From the NCBI GenBank assembly GCA_046351595.1, contig JAXLYE010000005.1, forward strand, positions 496,001 through 560,000: a stretch of DNA of 64,000 bases, in the 5' to 3' direction. Numbering within the stretch: position 1 is the first letter of the stretch; every line of letters begins with the position of its first letter. Positions 49,007 through 56,591 of the stretch are shown one piece after another. Under the pieces are notes generated by a model. That model searched no databases. It was given only the letters and a program-made list of their open reading frames with translations, and was not told the origin of the DNA. The position numbers were made by a program, and so were the translations under genes. The DNA is from JAXLYE01 sp046351595 (GTDB lineage: Bacteria > Myxococcota_A > Polyangia > Palsa-1104 > JAEUJZ01).

Positions 49007-50428
49007 CTAGCTCAGGGCCGCGTTGATCAGGCCGCCGAAGTCGCCGGTGTAGAAGTCGCGCGTGCGCCGGTCGTCGCCGCCGGTGGTCGCGTACAGGATC
49101 GAGGCCATGACGCCGTTGCGCACGATGTCCTCGGTGGTCGCGCCCAGGTCGGTGTTGGTGTTCAAGAGCTGACCCGAGGCCGGGTTGAACAGCCGCTTGG
49201 TGCCCGGCGCGAGATCGCCGAACCACCCGGGCTTGCACAGGCCGTTGGACATCACGTAGACCTGGTTCGAGCCGCCGGGGGTGCCGTCGGGCCAGTTGTT
49301 GGCGACGAAGGCGTCTTTGGGCGTGTCGCCGCACATGGTCATGACCAGCGCGTCCGAGATCTTCTTGCCGGGGTGGAACGGCGAGTCGATCGTGGCCAGC
49401 GTGTCCATGAACATCTGCAGCGCCGTGGCGTAGCCGTCGGCGATGCGGCCGGCGCTGGCGCCCGTGCCGTCGGCGAACGCGCTGTGCGGATCGTCGTTCG
49501 GGCCGGGGATCGACACCTGCGCGCACAGGCCGAGCCGGAACGCGTTGGCGGTGACGATCAGCGCCTCGGCGAACGGGAAGACCTTGTCGACGTTGTTCGA
49601 CCACATCTCCTTCTGGCCGGTCTTGGGCTGCAGCTCGGTGCGCAGGTTCTTGGCCAGAAGGTTCACGGCCAGGCGCGAGTCGGTGAAGGCGCGCTGCCGC
49701 GTCGGGTTCTGCGAGCCCTTGGTCTCGCCGATGAACGCCGTGTAGTAGTACTGGAACGCCTTCTGATCCGGATCCTGCTGCAGGCGCGTCACGACCTGCG
49801 ACGCCGAGCTCGAGAACAGGCCGATCATGCCGTCGGTGCTGGTGACGTTGGACTGGCCGGGGGCGCCGGGCGCGCGGCCGTAGGGCATGGCGCGGTTGTT
49901 GAAGTTCACGCCGATGGCGGGCACCAGCGTCTTGAGCGCCACCTGGATCGCCGAGGTGCCGGCCATGAGCTGGACCTCGCCGCCGACGCCGCCGGGCAGC
50001 GTGTTGGTGTTGACGTCGGCGATGTCGTGGGCCAGCGGCCGGCCGCAGACGAACGCGGTGACGGCCTTCTTGTCGCCGTAGTCCTGCCACAGGCGCTTGC
50101 CGCTCGGCAGCTTGCGCACCGCGAGCTGGCGGTTGTCAAAGTTCAGCATATCGGCCTTGGTCGCCGCGTCGTACGCGAAGCCGGCCCGGAACTGGCTGAT
50201 GACCTTGGGCGCCGGGAAGAGCAGCGTCAGCCACGAGAAGCTGCCGGTGCCGAAGACCAGGTGCACGGTGTAGCGCGGCGTGTACTCGGCGGCCAGGGCG
50301 CTGCCGCCCATCTTGTCGAGGATCTCCAGCGCGCGCGTCGGACCCAGGCCCATCGCGGCGCACGTGGCGACCACGCCCTTTACGAAGTTTCGGCGGGAAG
50401 CGCCCCGCAGATCGATATCGCGCTTCAT
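49007..50428 (-). CDS. Tat-exported protein of unknown function (DUF1501/DUF1552-like)
   Basis: 473 residues from ATG 50428. The N-terminus has a twin-arginine signal (RRNFVKGVVATCAAMGLG). The mature part resembles the DUF1501/DUF1552 group of exported proteins that accompany DUF1585/1588/1592 lipoproteins in Planctomycetes and Myxococcota: VHLVFGTGSFSWLTLLFPAPK, VQLMAGTSAIQVALKTLVPAIG, DRRTRDFYTGDFGGLINAAL. The family assignment is a recognition, not a match I could verify. Last of a four-gene operon with three lipoproteins. The function is unknown; a redox or polymer-degrading role is often guessed. Confidence 0.7.
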   Translation of the reverse strand: MKRDIDLRGASRRNFVKGVVATCAAMGLGPTRALEILDKMGGSALAAEYTPRYTVHLVFGTGSFSWLTLLFPAPKVISQFRAGFAYDAATKADMLNFDNRQLAVRKLPSGKRLWQDYGDKKAVTAFVCGRPLAHDIADVNTNTLPGGVGGEVQLMAGTSAIQVALKTLVPAIGVNFNNRAMPYGRAPGAPGQSNVTSTDGMIGLFSSSASQVVTRLQQDPDQKAFQYYYTAFIGETKGSQNPTRQRAFTDSRLAVNLLAKNLRTELQPKTGQKEMWSNNVDKVFPFAEALIVTANAFRLGLCAQVSIPGPNDDPHSAFADGTGASAGRIADGYATALQMFMDTLATIDSPFHPGKKISDALVMTMCGDTPKDAFVANNWPDGTPGGSNQVYVMSNGLCKPGWFGDLAPGTKRLFNPASGQLLNTNTDLGATTEDIVRNGVMASILYATTGGDDRRTRDFYTGDFGGLINAALS

Positions 50429-50439
50429 GTTTAGTCTCC

Positions 50440-51183
50440 CTAATCGCAAAGGAAAACGGGGGCTGCCAGGGCCGAGACGGCCAGGCGCTTCCGCACAAGG
50501 ATGTTGTTCGCCTCGAACGGCACGTCGGGGTTCTGCACCATGCTGTTGCACAGCGCGATCTGGCCCGCGGTCGGAGGCACGCCGATGAAGCAGGCGATGC
50601 CGTCGGCGTTGCACGAGTTGTCGGCGTTGAACAGCTTGGCGCCGGCGCACGGCGAGTTGGCGACGCTGCCCAGGCGGTCGGTCGTGGCGTCGGGCAGGAC
50701 CTCCTCGACCGCGGCGATGATGATGTCGTACAGGCGCACCAGGCCGCCGGTGGTATTGCGATCGCTCTCGGGCACGCGCTGCGGGTAGTTGGCGACACCG
50801 AGCACGTTGGCGCCGGACGCGAGCAGCAGGCCCGCCGAGTTGGCGGTCATGGTCCCGAGGTTGACGCCGCGGCTGCTGAGGATGTTGCGCAGCGTGCCGA
50901 CCTGCAGCTTGCCGCAGGCGTGCAGCTTCTCGCCCTCGGCGATGCTGACCTGGCGGCCGTCCTTGAAGACGTCGCCGGCGGCGTTGAGCGTACCGTCGTG
51001 ATCGAACGCCTCGGTCGGGGCGTTGCCGTCGCCGATCGCCGGCATCGTCACCGGCGGGTTGTCCGTCGGCGTCATGTTGTTGTTGTTGTTGCTGCCGTTA
51101 TCACCGCAAGACCCTGTGCCCAGCGCGACCAAGAGGCCGAGCCCGAGCCCAAGACGGAAGACTTTTCTCTGGAGCTTCGACAT
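50440..51183 (-). CDS. Lipoprotein of unknown function with poly-Asn tract
   Basis: 247 residues. Lipobox LGTGSC (Cys26) followed by a Gly/Asn/Thr linker with a run of five Asn. The rest is of globular composition with six Cys, probably disulfide-bonded (ACGKLQVG, NSPCAGAKLFNADNSCNADGIACF). The poly-Asn tract is encoded by a trinucleotide (GTT on the plus strand) repeat near 51075-51093. It starts 29 bp after its upstream neighbour and ends 11 bp before the Tat-exported protein's start. No recognised domain. Confidence 0.7.
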   Translation of the reverse strand: MSKLQRKVFRLGLGLGLLVALGTGSCGDNGSNNNNNMTPTDNPPVTMPAIGDGNAPTEAFDHDGTLNAAGDVFKDGRQVSIAEGEKLHACGKLQVGTLRNILSSRGVNLGTMTANSAGLLLASGANVLGVANYPQRVPESDRNTTGGLVRLYDIIIAAVEEVLPDATTDRLGSVANSPCAGAKLFNADNSCNADGIACFIGVPPTAGQIALCNSMVQNPDVPFEANNILVRKRLAVSALAAPVFLCD

Positions 51184-51212
51184 GACTCTCTCTCCTTCAG
51201 GCTCGCGCTGCG

Positions 51213-52427
51213 CTAGAAGCGCACGAACGTCGGTCCGGTGTAGACGTCGCGGATCAGCTGCTTCATGTTCCAGTTGTTGCCGGTCAGGCCCTGCACAAGC
51301 TGCGATGCGGTGGCATCGGTCAGCGCCGTCTTGTCGACGACGACATCGCCGCGCGACATCGCCCAGTTCCAGATGCGCGTCGTCATGCAGCGCGCCATGT
51401 CGGGATCCGCGGCGATCGCGGCGCCCAGGGACTTGAGATCCGGGGTCTGCTTGCCGAAGCGCCAGGCCAGCTTCTCACCCGGCGGCAGCCAGTCGTCCAT
51501 CGTCGAGAACGGCGCGCCCGAGACCGGCGTCGTCACCTGGATCGTCGCCTGACGGCGGCCGGCCAGGTCGTTGTACGCGAACAGCGGAGCGAGGTGGTTG
51601 ATCGTCGTGTGGCAGTTGGCGCAGATGACCGCCGCGGTGTCGTGGAAGTCGACGCGGCCCTTGTTGCCCTGCACCAGCTGGCCCGAGATGCTGGTGATCG
51701 GCCACGGCGAGGCGAACGTGCCGCCCGGGTACTGGACCTTGGTCTCGCTCCACTCGGCCGGGAACGGCGAGCAGACGAAGGTTTCCTGCACCCAGCGCGT
51801 GCGGCGGAACGCCATCGACGAGGTGAACTGGGACATGACACCCGGATCGGTCAGCACGCCCACCGTCGGGTTGGTCGCGCAGCTGCCGTCGGTCAGCGCC
51901 ATCGTCGTCGCGTTGTACGTCGGGCAGGTGTTGGTCTCGCCGGTGACGATCGAGGTGAAGGGCTTGCCCTGGACCACCAGCTGCGCGGCGAACGCCGGCG
52001 CCGCGTCCATGTTCACCGAAACCGGCTGGCCACCGACGGTGACGGTCTGCGTGAAGCCCATCTTGAAGGTGTCACGCCAGAACTGCATCATCTGCGCCGT
52101 GAACGTCGGGCGCTTCATGTAGTCGTCGATGATCGCGTTGTACTCGGCCGCCTGATCCTGCGCGCCCTGCACCCGCTTGATCTCGGCCAGCGACGGATAG
52201 TTGCCGGTCAGCTTGATCGCTGCGGAGCGCAGCGCCATGAGGTAGTCGGCCTTCTGATCGACGAGCGCCAGCTTATCGCCGTCGCGCACCGTCGGAGCCA
52301 GGCCCTCACGGAAGGCGCTGTTCTCGGGCTTGTCGACCGTACCGGTGGTCCCTCCGCCGCTGCAGCCCGAGACGGCTGCCGCGACGAAGGAGAGGGACAA
52401 CGTGGCTTTGAGGAGTGTCGTTCTCAT
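51213..52427 (-). CDS. Lipoprotein with a c-type heme motif (DUF1588/1592-like)
   Basis: 404 residues. Lipobox AVSGC (Cys22). The part around FRRTRWVQETFVCSPFPAEWS and VICANCHTTINHLAPLFAYNDLAGR looks like DUF1592/DUF1588/DUF1585, the planctomycete-type secreted cytochrome-like proteins. CANCH (Cys269, Cys272, His273) is a canonical heme-binding motif. It should be an envelope electron-transfer protein. The genes on both sides of it have related secretion signals. Confidence 0.75.
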   Translation of the reverse strand: MRTTLLKATLSLSFVAAAVSGCSGGGTTGTVDKPENSAFREGLAPTVRDGDKLALVDQKADYLMALRSAAIKLTGNYPSLAEIKRVQGAQDQAAEYNAIIDDYMKRPTFTAQMMQFWRDTFKMGFTQTVTVGGQPVSVNMDAAPAFAAQLVVQGKPFTSIVTGETNTCPTYNATTMALTDGSCATNPTVGVLTDPGVMSQFTSSMAFRRTRWVQETFVCSPFPAEWSETKVQYPGGTFASPWPITSISGQLVQGNKGRVDFHDTAAVICANCHTTINHLAPLFAYNDLAGRRQATIQVTTPVSGAPFSTMDDWLPPGEKLAWRFGKQTPDLKSLGAAIAADPDMARCMTTRIWNWAMSRGDVVVDKTALTDATASQLVQGLTGNNWNMKQLIRDVYTGPTFVRF

Positions 52428-52456
52428 GCTTCCTCTCGCTTCCTAAGAGATGCGGG

Positions 52457-53662
52457 TTACTTTTCCATCGAGGCCCAGGTGGTGACCGCCTGCTGGAACG
52501 TGTTCGAGGCGGCGTCTGTCGAGAACTTGAACGGGTGGTTCGTCGTCCCGCCGAGGGTGACCGGCTGCGGCTGGCGGATCAGCGGGCTCTTGGGGATGTC
52601 CGTCAGCGTCACGCGGTTGAGCGTGTAGACGCACAGGCTCGACAGCGCCGTCATGTCCGTGCCGAGGCTGGAGGCCATGTTGAAGGCGCCGGTGGCCGAG
52701 CCCGCGCTGCGGTCCGTCGCCTGCGGGCTGTGGCACTGCGCGGCGCAGCTCTTGAGCGTGGGCAGCACGCCCTGGCTCCACTGCGCGTACGCCTTGCACG
52801 TCGGCGGGATCGGGTCGGCCACCGTCGGGGCGATCGACTCGAAGGCCATGGCCACGCGCGCCGCCGAGGCGGGCACGCCGGTCAGCCGCAGCGTGCCGCT
52901 GCCCAGGAGCACCGGCATCGGCGTGGTGCCGGCCGCCGGCTGCGCGATCGTCAGGTCGACGGTCTGCAGCGCGTCGCTGGGATCGGGCGTGGTGCCGGCC
53001 GCGGTGAGGAACACGAACTTGGGGTGCTTCAGCTTGATGCCCGTCGCCGGGCCCGGCGTGATCGCCAGGTTGGTGACGACGAAGGCGTTGGTCGAGGTGC
53101 TGCTGGCCTTCATCGTGAACGTGATCTTCGACAGCGGGTCCTTGGTGAACTTGTCGATCGCCAGGAAGTAGTCGCCGTCGCGGATCGGCACCGACGGGGT
53201 CGTCGGGCTGCCCTTGCCCAGGCCGCGTGTGGTCGACTCGACGTCGAGCCAGCCGCGCACCGCGTAGAACTGCACGTCGGTGAACGCCGGTCCCTGGTGC
53301 TTGCCCTTGGTGAGCAGCAGGCTCTGCTCGGGCACCGCGGTCAGGAACTTGCCCATGCTGTAGCCGGTGATGGCCTCGTACTCCATGCCCGACACGAGGA
53401 AGGGCTGGATGCCCATCGTCGTCACCTGGTGGCACGAGCAGCTCTGCACCATCTCGGGCTTGACCCGCTTCTCGAAGATCGACCGCGCGTCGATCTCCTG
53501 GTCGTCGAGCTGGGGCAGGCTCTCCTCGAGCGGCGGCAGCGAGCAGCCCGACACCAGCAGTCCGCCCGCCAGCAGCAGCTGCCGGACGGATCGAAATGGG
53601 GAGGGCAGGAGGGAGGAAGGCGACGATCGGTGGCTAGGCGTAGACATCTTCTCCAGGCTCAT
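52457..53662 (-). CDS. Lipoprotein with non-canonical Cys-His motifs, first gene of the secreted operon
   Basis: 401 residues from the ATG at 53662 (the next ATG, 53647, is also possible). Lipobox LLVSGC, near residue 40. Two Cys-His sites occur: SCSCHQ near residue 76, and KSCAAQCHSP further on. Neither fits CxxCH, being CxCH and CxxxCH. The rest is beta-rich. It may be a variant c-type cytochrome or a disulfide-stabilised partner of the CANCH lipoprotein. It heads the four-gene unit (gap 29 bp to the next gene). Upstream lies a notably AT-rich promoter-like region. Confidence 0.7.
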   Translation of the reverse strand: MSLEKMSTPSHRSSPSSLLPSPFRSVRQLLLAGGLLVSGCSLPPLEESLPQLDDQEIDARSIFEKRVKPEMVQSCSCHQVTTMGIQPFLVSGMEYEAITGYSMGKFLTAVPEQSLLLTKGKHQGPAFTDVQFYAVRGWLDVESTTRGLGKGSPTTPSVPIRDGDYFLAIDKFTKDPLSKITFTMKASSTSTNAFVVTNLAITPGPATGIKLKHPKFVFLTAAGTTPDPSDALQTVDLTIAQPAAGTTPMPVLLGSGTLRLTGVPASAARVAMAFESIAPTVADPIPPTCKAYAQWSQGVLPTLKSCAAQCHSPQATDRSAGSATGAFNMASSLGTDMTALSSLCVYTLNRVTLTDIPKSPLIRQPQPVTLGGTTNHPFKFSTDAASNTFQQAVTTWASMEK

Positions 53663-54063
53663 GGGCTTAGGCTCTCCGGGCTTCTGAGTCAGGCGCGTCC
53701 GAGCGGTCCCGCCCCGGTCGTCCCTGTAGGGGGCGAGGCGGGCGTCGCCGCTGGCTTCGCACGGGCATTATCGCAAAAGCCGGCTCGAAAGACCATTCAC
53801 TTGAACTTTTATCGGTGAGTTAATTAACAAGATGCTTTCGGGTAGACACCTGGCCTTCAGACCGCAGCCACCGACGAGAATCTAGCTTCTGTCCGCTGCC
53901 TTCGCCAAAACCTGTGTCGATTAGGCGTTAGATTTTAGTAGTTTAAGTTACCAAAATTTCTTGTTTAAATTCCGCGAGCTGGGATACACTCAGACAGCCC
54001 CGAGGCCAGCTCGTGCCGCCCGGCCGCGGCCCGCGGGGACAACGAATCGAGCGTGTATCGTCG
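53663..54063. promoter_or_regulatory. AT-rich divergent promoter region
   Basis: About 400 bp between the secreted operon (minus) and the kinase gene (plus). The middle, about 53795-53990, is far richer in A/T than anything nearby (GTGAGTTAATTAACAAG, GTTAGATTTTAGTAG, CCAAAATTTCTTG). It has no credible gene. TTAATTAA (53820-53827) is a palindrome. Promoters for both directions are expected here; I cannot define -10/-35 boxes with confidence. Confidence 0.5.
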
Positions 54064-55365
54064 ATGCCACCCTCGAACACCAAGCAGGCCAAGGCCCCGG
54101 AGAGCACGGTCTCGAAGGCCACCGATCGAGGCCCTCGCATCGGCGAGGTGCTCGCGGACAACTACCGTCTGGTCCGCGAGATCGGCCGCGGCGCCATGGG
54201 CGCGGTCTACCTCGCCGAGGACCTGGCCCTCGAGCGCCAGGTCGCGATCAAGGTGCTCTTGCCCGAGCACGCGGTGCACCCCGGCCAGGCCGCGCTGTTC
54301 CGCCGCGAGGCGCGCCTGCTCGCAGCGGTGCGCCACGAGAACGTCGTGCACGTGCACGCCCTGGGCGAGCACCGCAGCGTCCCGTACATGGTCATGGAGT
54401 ACATCGTCGGCCCGACGCTGGCGTACTACCTGGTCCAGGCGGTGCGGGTGCACGACGCGATCCCGCTCGATCTGGCGGTGAGCCTGGCGCTGCAGCTGTG
54501 CCGCGCCGTCCAGGTCGTGCACGCCGCCGGCATCATCCACCGCGACATCAAGCCCGCGAACGTGATGGTGGCGCCGGGACCGCGCGCGATCCTCATGGAC
54601 TTCGGCCTGGCCAAGTCCACGGACTCGCGCGGCTCGGGCACGCACATCATCGGCACGCCCGACTACCTGGCGCCCGAGCAGATCCGCCAGCGCCCGCGCA
54701 CGCCCGAGGAGGCGCGCCGCTGCGACGTCTACGCGCTGGGCATGAGCATCTACGAGCTGCTCGCCGGCAAGCTGCCGTTCCCCTCGGGCGAGGTCGCCGA
54801 CGTCTTGCGCAAGCACCAGGAGGAGGACCCGATGCCGCCGTCGGTCTTCCGCCCCGACCTGCCCGAGCCCTTCGACCAGGTCGTGCTCAAGGCCGTGGCC
54901 CGCGATCCGACGCAGCGCTTCCAGACCTGCGAGGAGTTTATGGCGGCGCTCATCGCCGCGCACAGGAAGACCCTGCGCAAGGCGCCGCAGCGCGTGCTGG
55001 TCGCCGACGAGGATCCGCTGGTGCTCGATCAGCTGCGGATGTGCGTCGAGGCCGCGGCGCCGGACGCCGAGGTGATCATGTGCACCGACGGCGAGCAGGT
55101 GCTCGAGGAGGCGCGGCGGCAGCAGATCGGGCTGATCATCGCGGACCTGGCGCTGCCCAAGCTCAACGGCGTCGAGGTCGGGGCGACCTTGAAGGGGCAG
55201 CCGGCGACGGCGGACGTGCCGATCGTCATCCTCTCGACGCGGAGCACGCGGGGGGATCGGGCGCTGCTGCGGCAGCTGGGGGTGCGGGCGGTGGTGCAGA
55301 AGAGCCTGGGGTTGGATGGGCTTACTTCGATTGTTCGGGCGGTGGTTAGTGAAAGGCCGCTGTAG
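54064..55365 (+). CDS. Soluble Ser/Thr kinase fused to a response-regulator receiver domain
   Basis: 433 residues. The Hanks-type kinase domain (about 33-300) has the glycine loop GRGAMGAV, Lys63 (VAIKVL), catalytic HRDIKPAN (Asp161) and DFG (Asp179). The receiver domain (about 308-430) has the acidic pocket DED (315-317), phospho-acceptor Asp361 (IIADLALP) and Lys413 (VVQKS). There is no transmembrane or PASTA part. It joins two signalling chemistries: phosphorylation of the receiver by a histidine kinase could control kinase output, or the kinase could target other proteins. A Lys and a full phosphorylation pocket argue that the receiver is active. The ATG at 54064 is preferred to 54013. 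Confidence 0.92.
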   Translation: MPPSNTKQAKAPESTVSKATDRGPRIGEVLADNYRLVREIGRGAMGAVYLAEDLALERQVAIKVLLPEHAVHPGQAALFRREARLLAAVRHENVVHVHALGEHRSVPYMVMEYIVGPTLAYYLVQAVRVHDAIPLDLAVSLALQLCRAVQVVHAAGIIHRDIKPANVMVAPGPRAILMDFGLAKSTDSRGSGTHIIGTPDYLAPEQIRQRPRTPEEARRCDVYALGMSIYELLAGKLPFPSGEVADVLRKHQEEDPMPPSVFRPDLPEPFDQVVLKAVARDPTQRFQTCEEFMAALIAAHRKTLRKAPQRVLVADEDPLVLDQLRMCVEAAAPDAEVIMCTDGEQVLEEARRQQIGLIIADLALPKLNGVEVGATLKGQPATADVPIVILSTRSTRGDRALLRQLGVRAVVQKSLGLDGLTSIVRAVVSERPL

Positions 55366-55371
55366 GTAGCC

Positions 55372-55400
55372 AAGGGAGGAACCTGGGCGGTTCCTCCCTT
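55372..55400 (+). terminator. Hairpin terminator of the kinase-receiver gene
   Basis: A perfect 12-bp stem, AAGGGAGGAACC / GGTTCCTCCCTT, with a 5-nt loop, begins 7 bp after the stop codon. It is followed by a pyrimidine-rich stretch (CCCTCTTCCCTTTTGG) rather than a pure T run. Confidence 0.7.
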
Positions 55401-55454
55401 TGGAACCCTCTTCCCTTTTGGGGGGCGTATGGCGGGGTGAGAAGGACTTGGGAC

Positions 55455-55720
55455 GTCCACCCCCCCATCCCCCCTTCGAGGGGGTCGCTCTCCCCCCAGC
55501 CCCCTCTCGGTGGACGAGAGGGGTGGCCCGGGGGGAGTGGGGGCTCTGCTTGCTCCGCGGCGCTTGGGTGCTTGGGGGGCGGTCGGGGAAGGGGACAGCT
55601 TCGCGTTGCTCGCTTCGTCTTGAGCTTCGCTGCGCTCGCTTCGCATCGCAGGCTCGCTCGCTTCGCATCGCTTGCTCCGGGTCGCTCGCTTCGCATCGCT
55701 CGCTCTGGGCTTGCGCTGGG
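55455..55720. repeat. Intergenic repeat: GC-rich hairpins plus 17-bp repeats
   Basis: A C-rich/G-rich segment at about 55469-55540 folds on itself (CCCCTCTCG / CGAGAGGGG at 55501-55523, nested inside CTCCCCCC...GGGGGGAG). Then CGCTCGCTTCGCATCGC occurs three times exactly (55633-55649, 55655-55671, 55683-55699). Such dispersed elements give spurious long reading frames on both strands. The 386-bp gap 55366-55751 holds no real gene. Confidence 0.7.
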
Positions 55721-55751
55721 GGGCGGGGTGGTCTTTAGTCGGGCGACTGCG

Positions 55752-56549
55752 ATGTCTCCGAGGGTGTTGTCGACTTCGTCTGGTGCTGCTGGGGCCGGTG
55801 GGCCGGGGGGAGCGGTGCGGGTGGCGGAGCCGGCGCGGGTGGCGGCGAGGTGCTCGTCGCTGGCGGAGCTTGAGGGGGTGATTCCGGGGTGCTCGGCTTG
55901 TCCGCGGCTGCGGGCCTACTGCAGCGCGGTGGCGGACGAGAAGGTGAAGCGGTTTGCGGGGGAGGTGTATTGGGGGCGGCCGGTGCCGGGGTTTGGGGAT
56001 GCGGGGGCGCGGGTGCTGATCGCGGGGCTGGCGCCGGCGGCGCACGGGGCCAACCGCACGGGGCGGATGTTTACCGGGGACCGCAGCGGCGACTTCCTGT
56101 ATGCGGGGCTGCACCGGGCGGGGCTCTGCAACCAGCCGACTTCGGTGGCGCGCGGTGACGGGCTGCGCCTCTCGGGCGTGTACATCGGGGCCTCGGCGCG
56201 CTGTGCGCCGCCGCAGAACCGGCCGCTGCCCGAGGAGCTCGTGGCCTGTCGCGCGTACCTGCGGCGCGAGATCGAGCTCCTGCCCAAGCTGCGCGTGCTG
56301 CTTCTGCTGGGCGGGATCGCGCACGAGACGGTGCTGCGGGCGCTGCCCGACGAGGCGCTGCCGCAGCCGCGGCCGCGCATCCGCTTCGCGCACGGCGCCG
56401 AGCACCGGCTCTTGCCCGCGCTCGGGCGGCAGGAGCTGGTGCTGCTCGACTGCTACCACGTCTCGCAGCAGAACACGTTCACGGGCCTTTTGACGCCGGC
56501 CATGCTCGATCAGGTGCTGGCGCGCGCGCGGGCGCTGGCCGGGCTGTAG
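55752..56549 (+). CDS. Family 5 uracil-DNA glycosylase (UDGb type)
   Basis: 265 residues. The [4Fe-4S] ligands expected in this family are present: Cys47 and Cys50 (GCSACPRL), Cys151 (ARCAPPQNRP) and Cys166. Motif A is GLAPAAHGANRTGRMFTGDRS and the motif 3 is CYHVSQQNTFTG with His236. The first motif has the Ala-Pro-Ala form, lacking the polar catalytic residue, which is typical of family 5 (UDGb) enzymes. These remove uracil and deaminated purines from DNA. An unusual Gly/Ala-rich N-terminal extension of about 30 residues precedes the domain; a downstream start is possible. Confidence 0.9.
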   Translation: MSPRVLSTSSGAAGAGGPGGAVRVAEPARVAARCSSLAELEGVIPGCSACPRLRAYCSAVADEKVKRFAGEVYWGRPVPGFGDAGARVLIAGLAPAAHGANRTGRMFTGDRSGDFLYAGLHRAGLCNQPTSVARGDGLRLSGVYIGASARCAPPQNRPLPEELVACRAYLRREIELLPKLRVLLLLGGIAHETVLRALPDEALPQPRPRIRFAHGAEHRLLPALGRQELVLLDCYHVSQQNTFTGLLTPAMLDQVLARARALAGL

Positions 56550-56591
56550 CGATGGGCGGAGCGCAGCGTCGAGCCGTCGGGGCGGTGTGCG

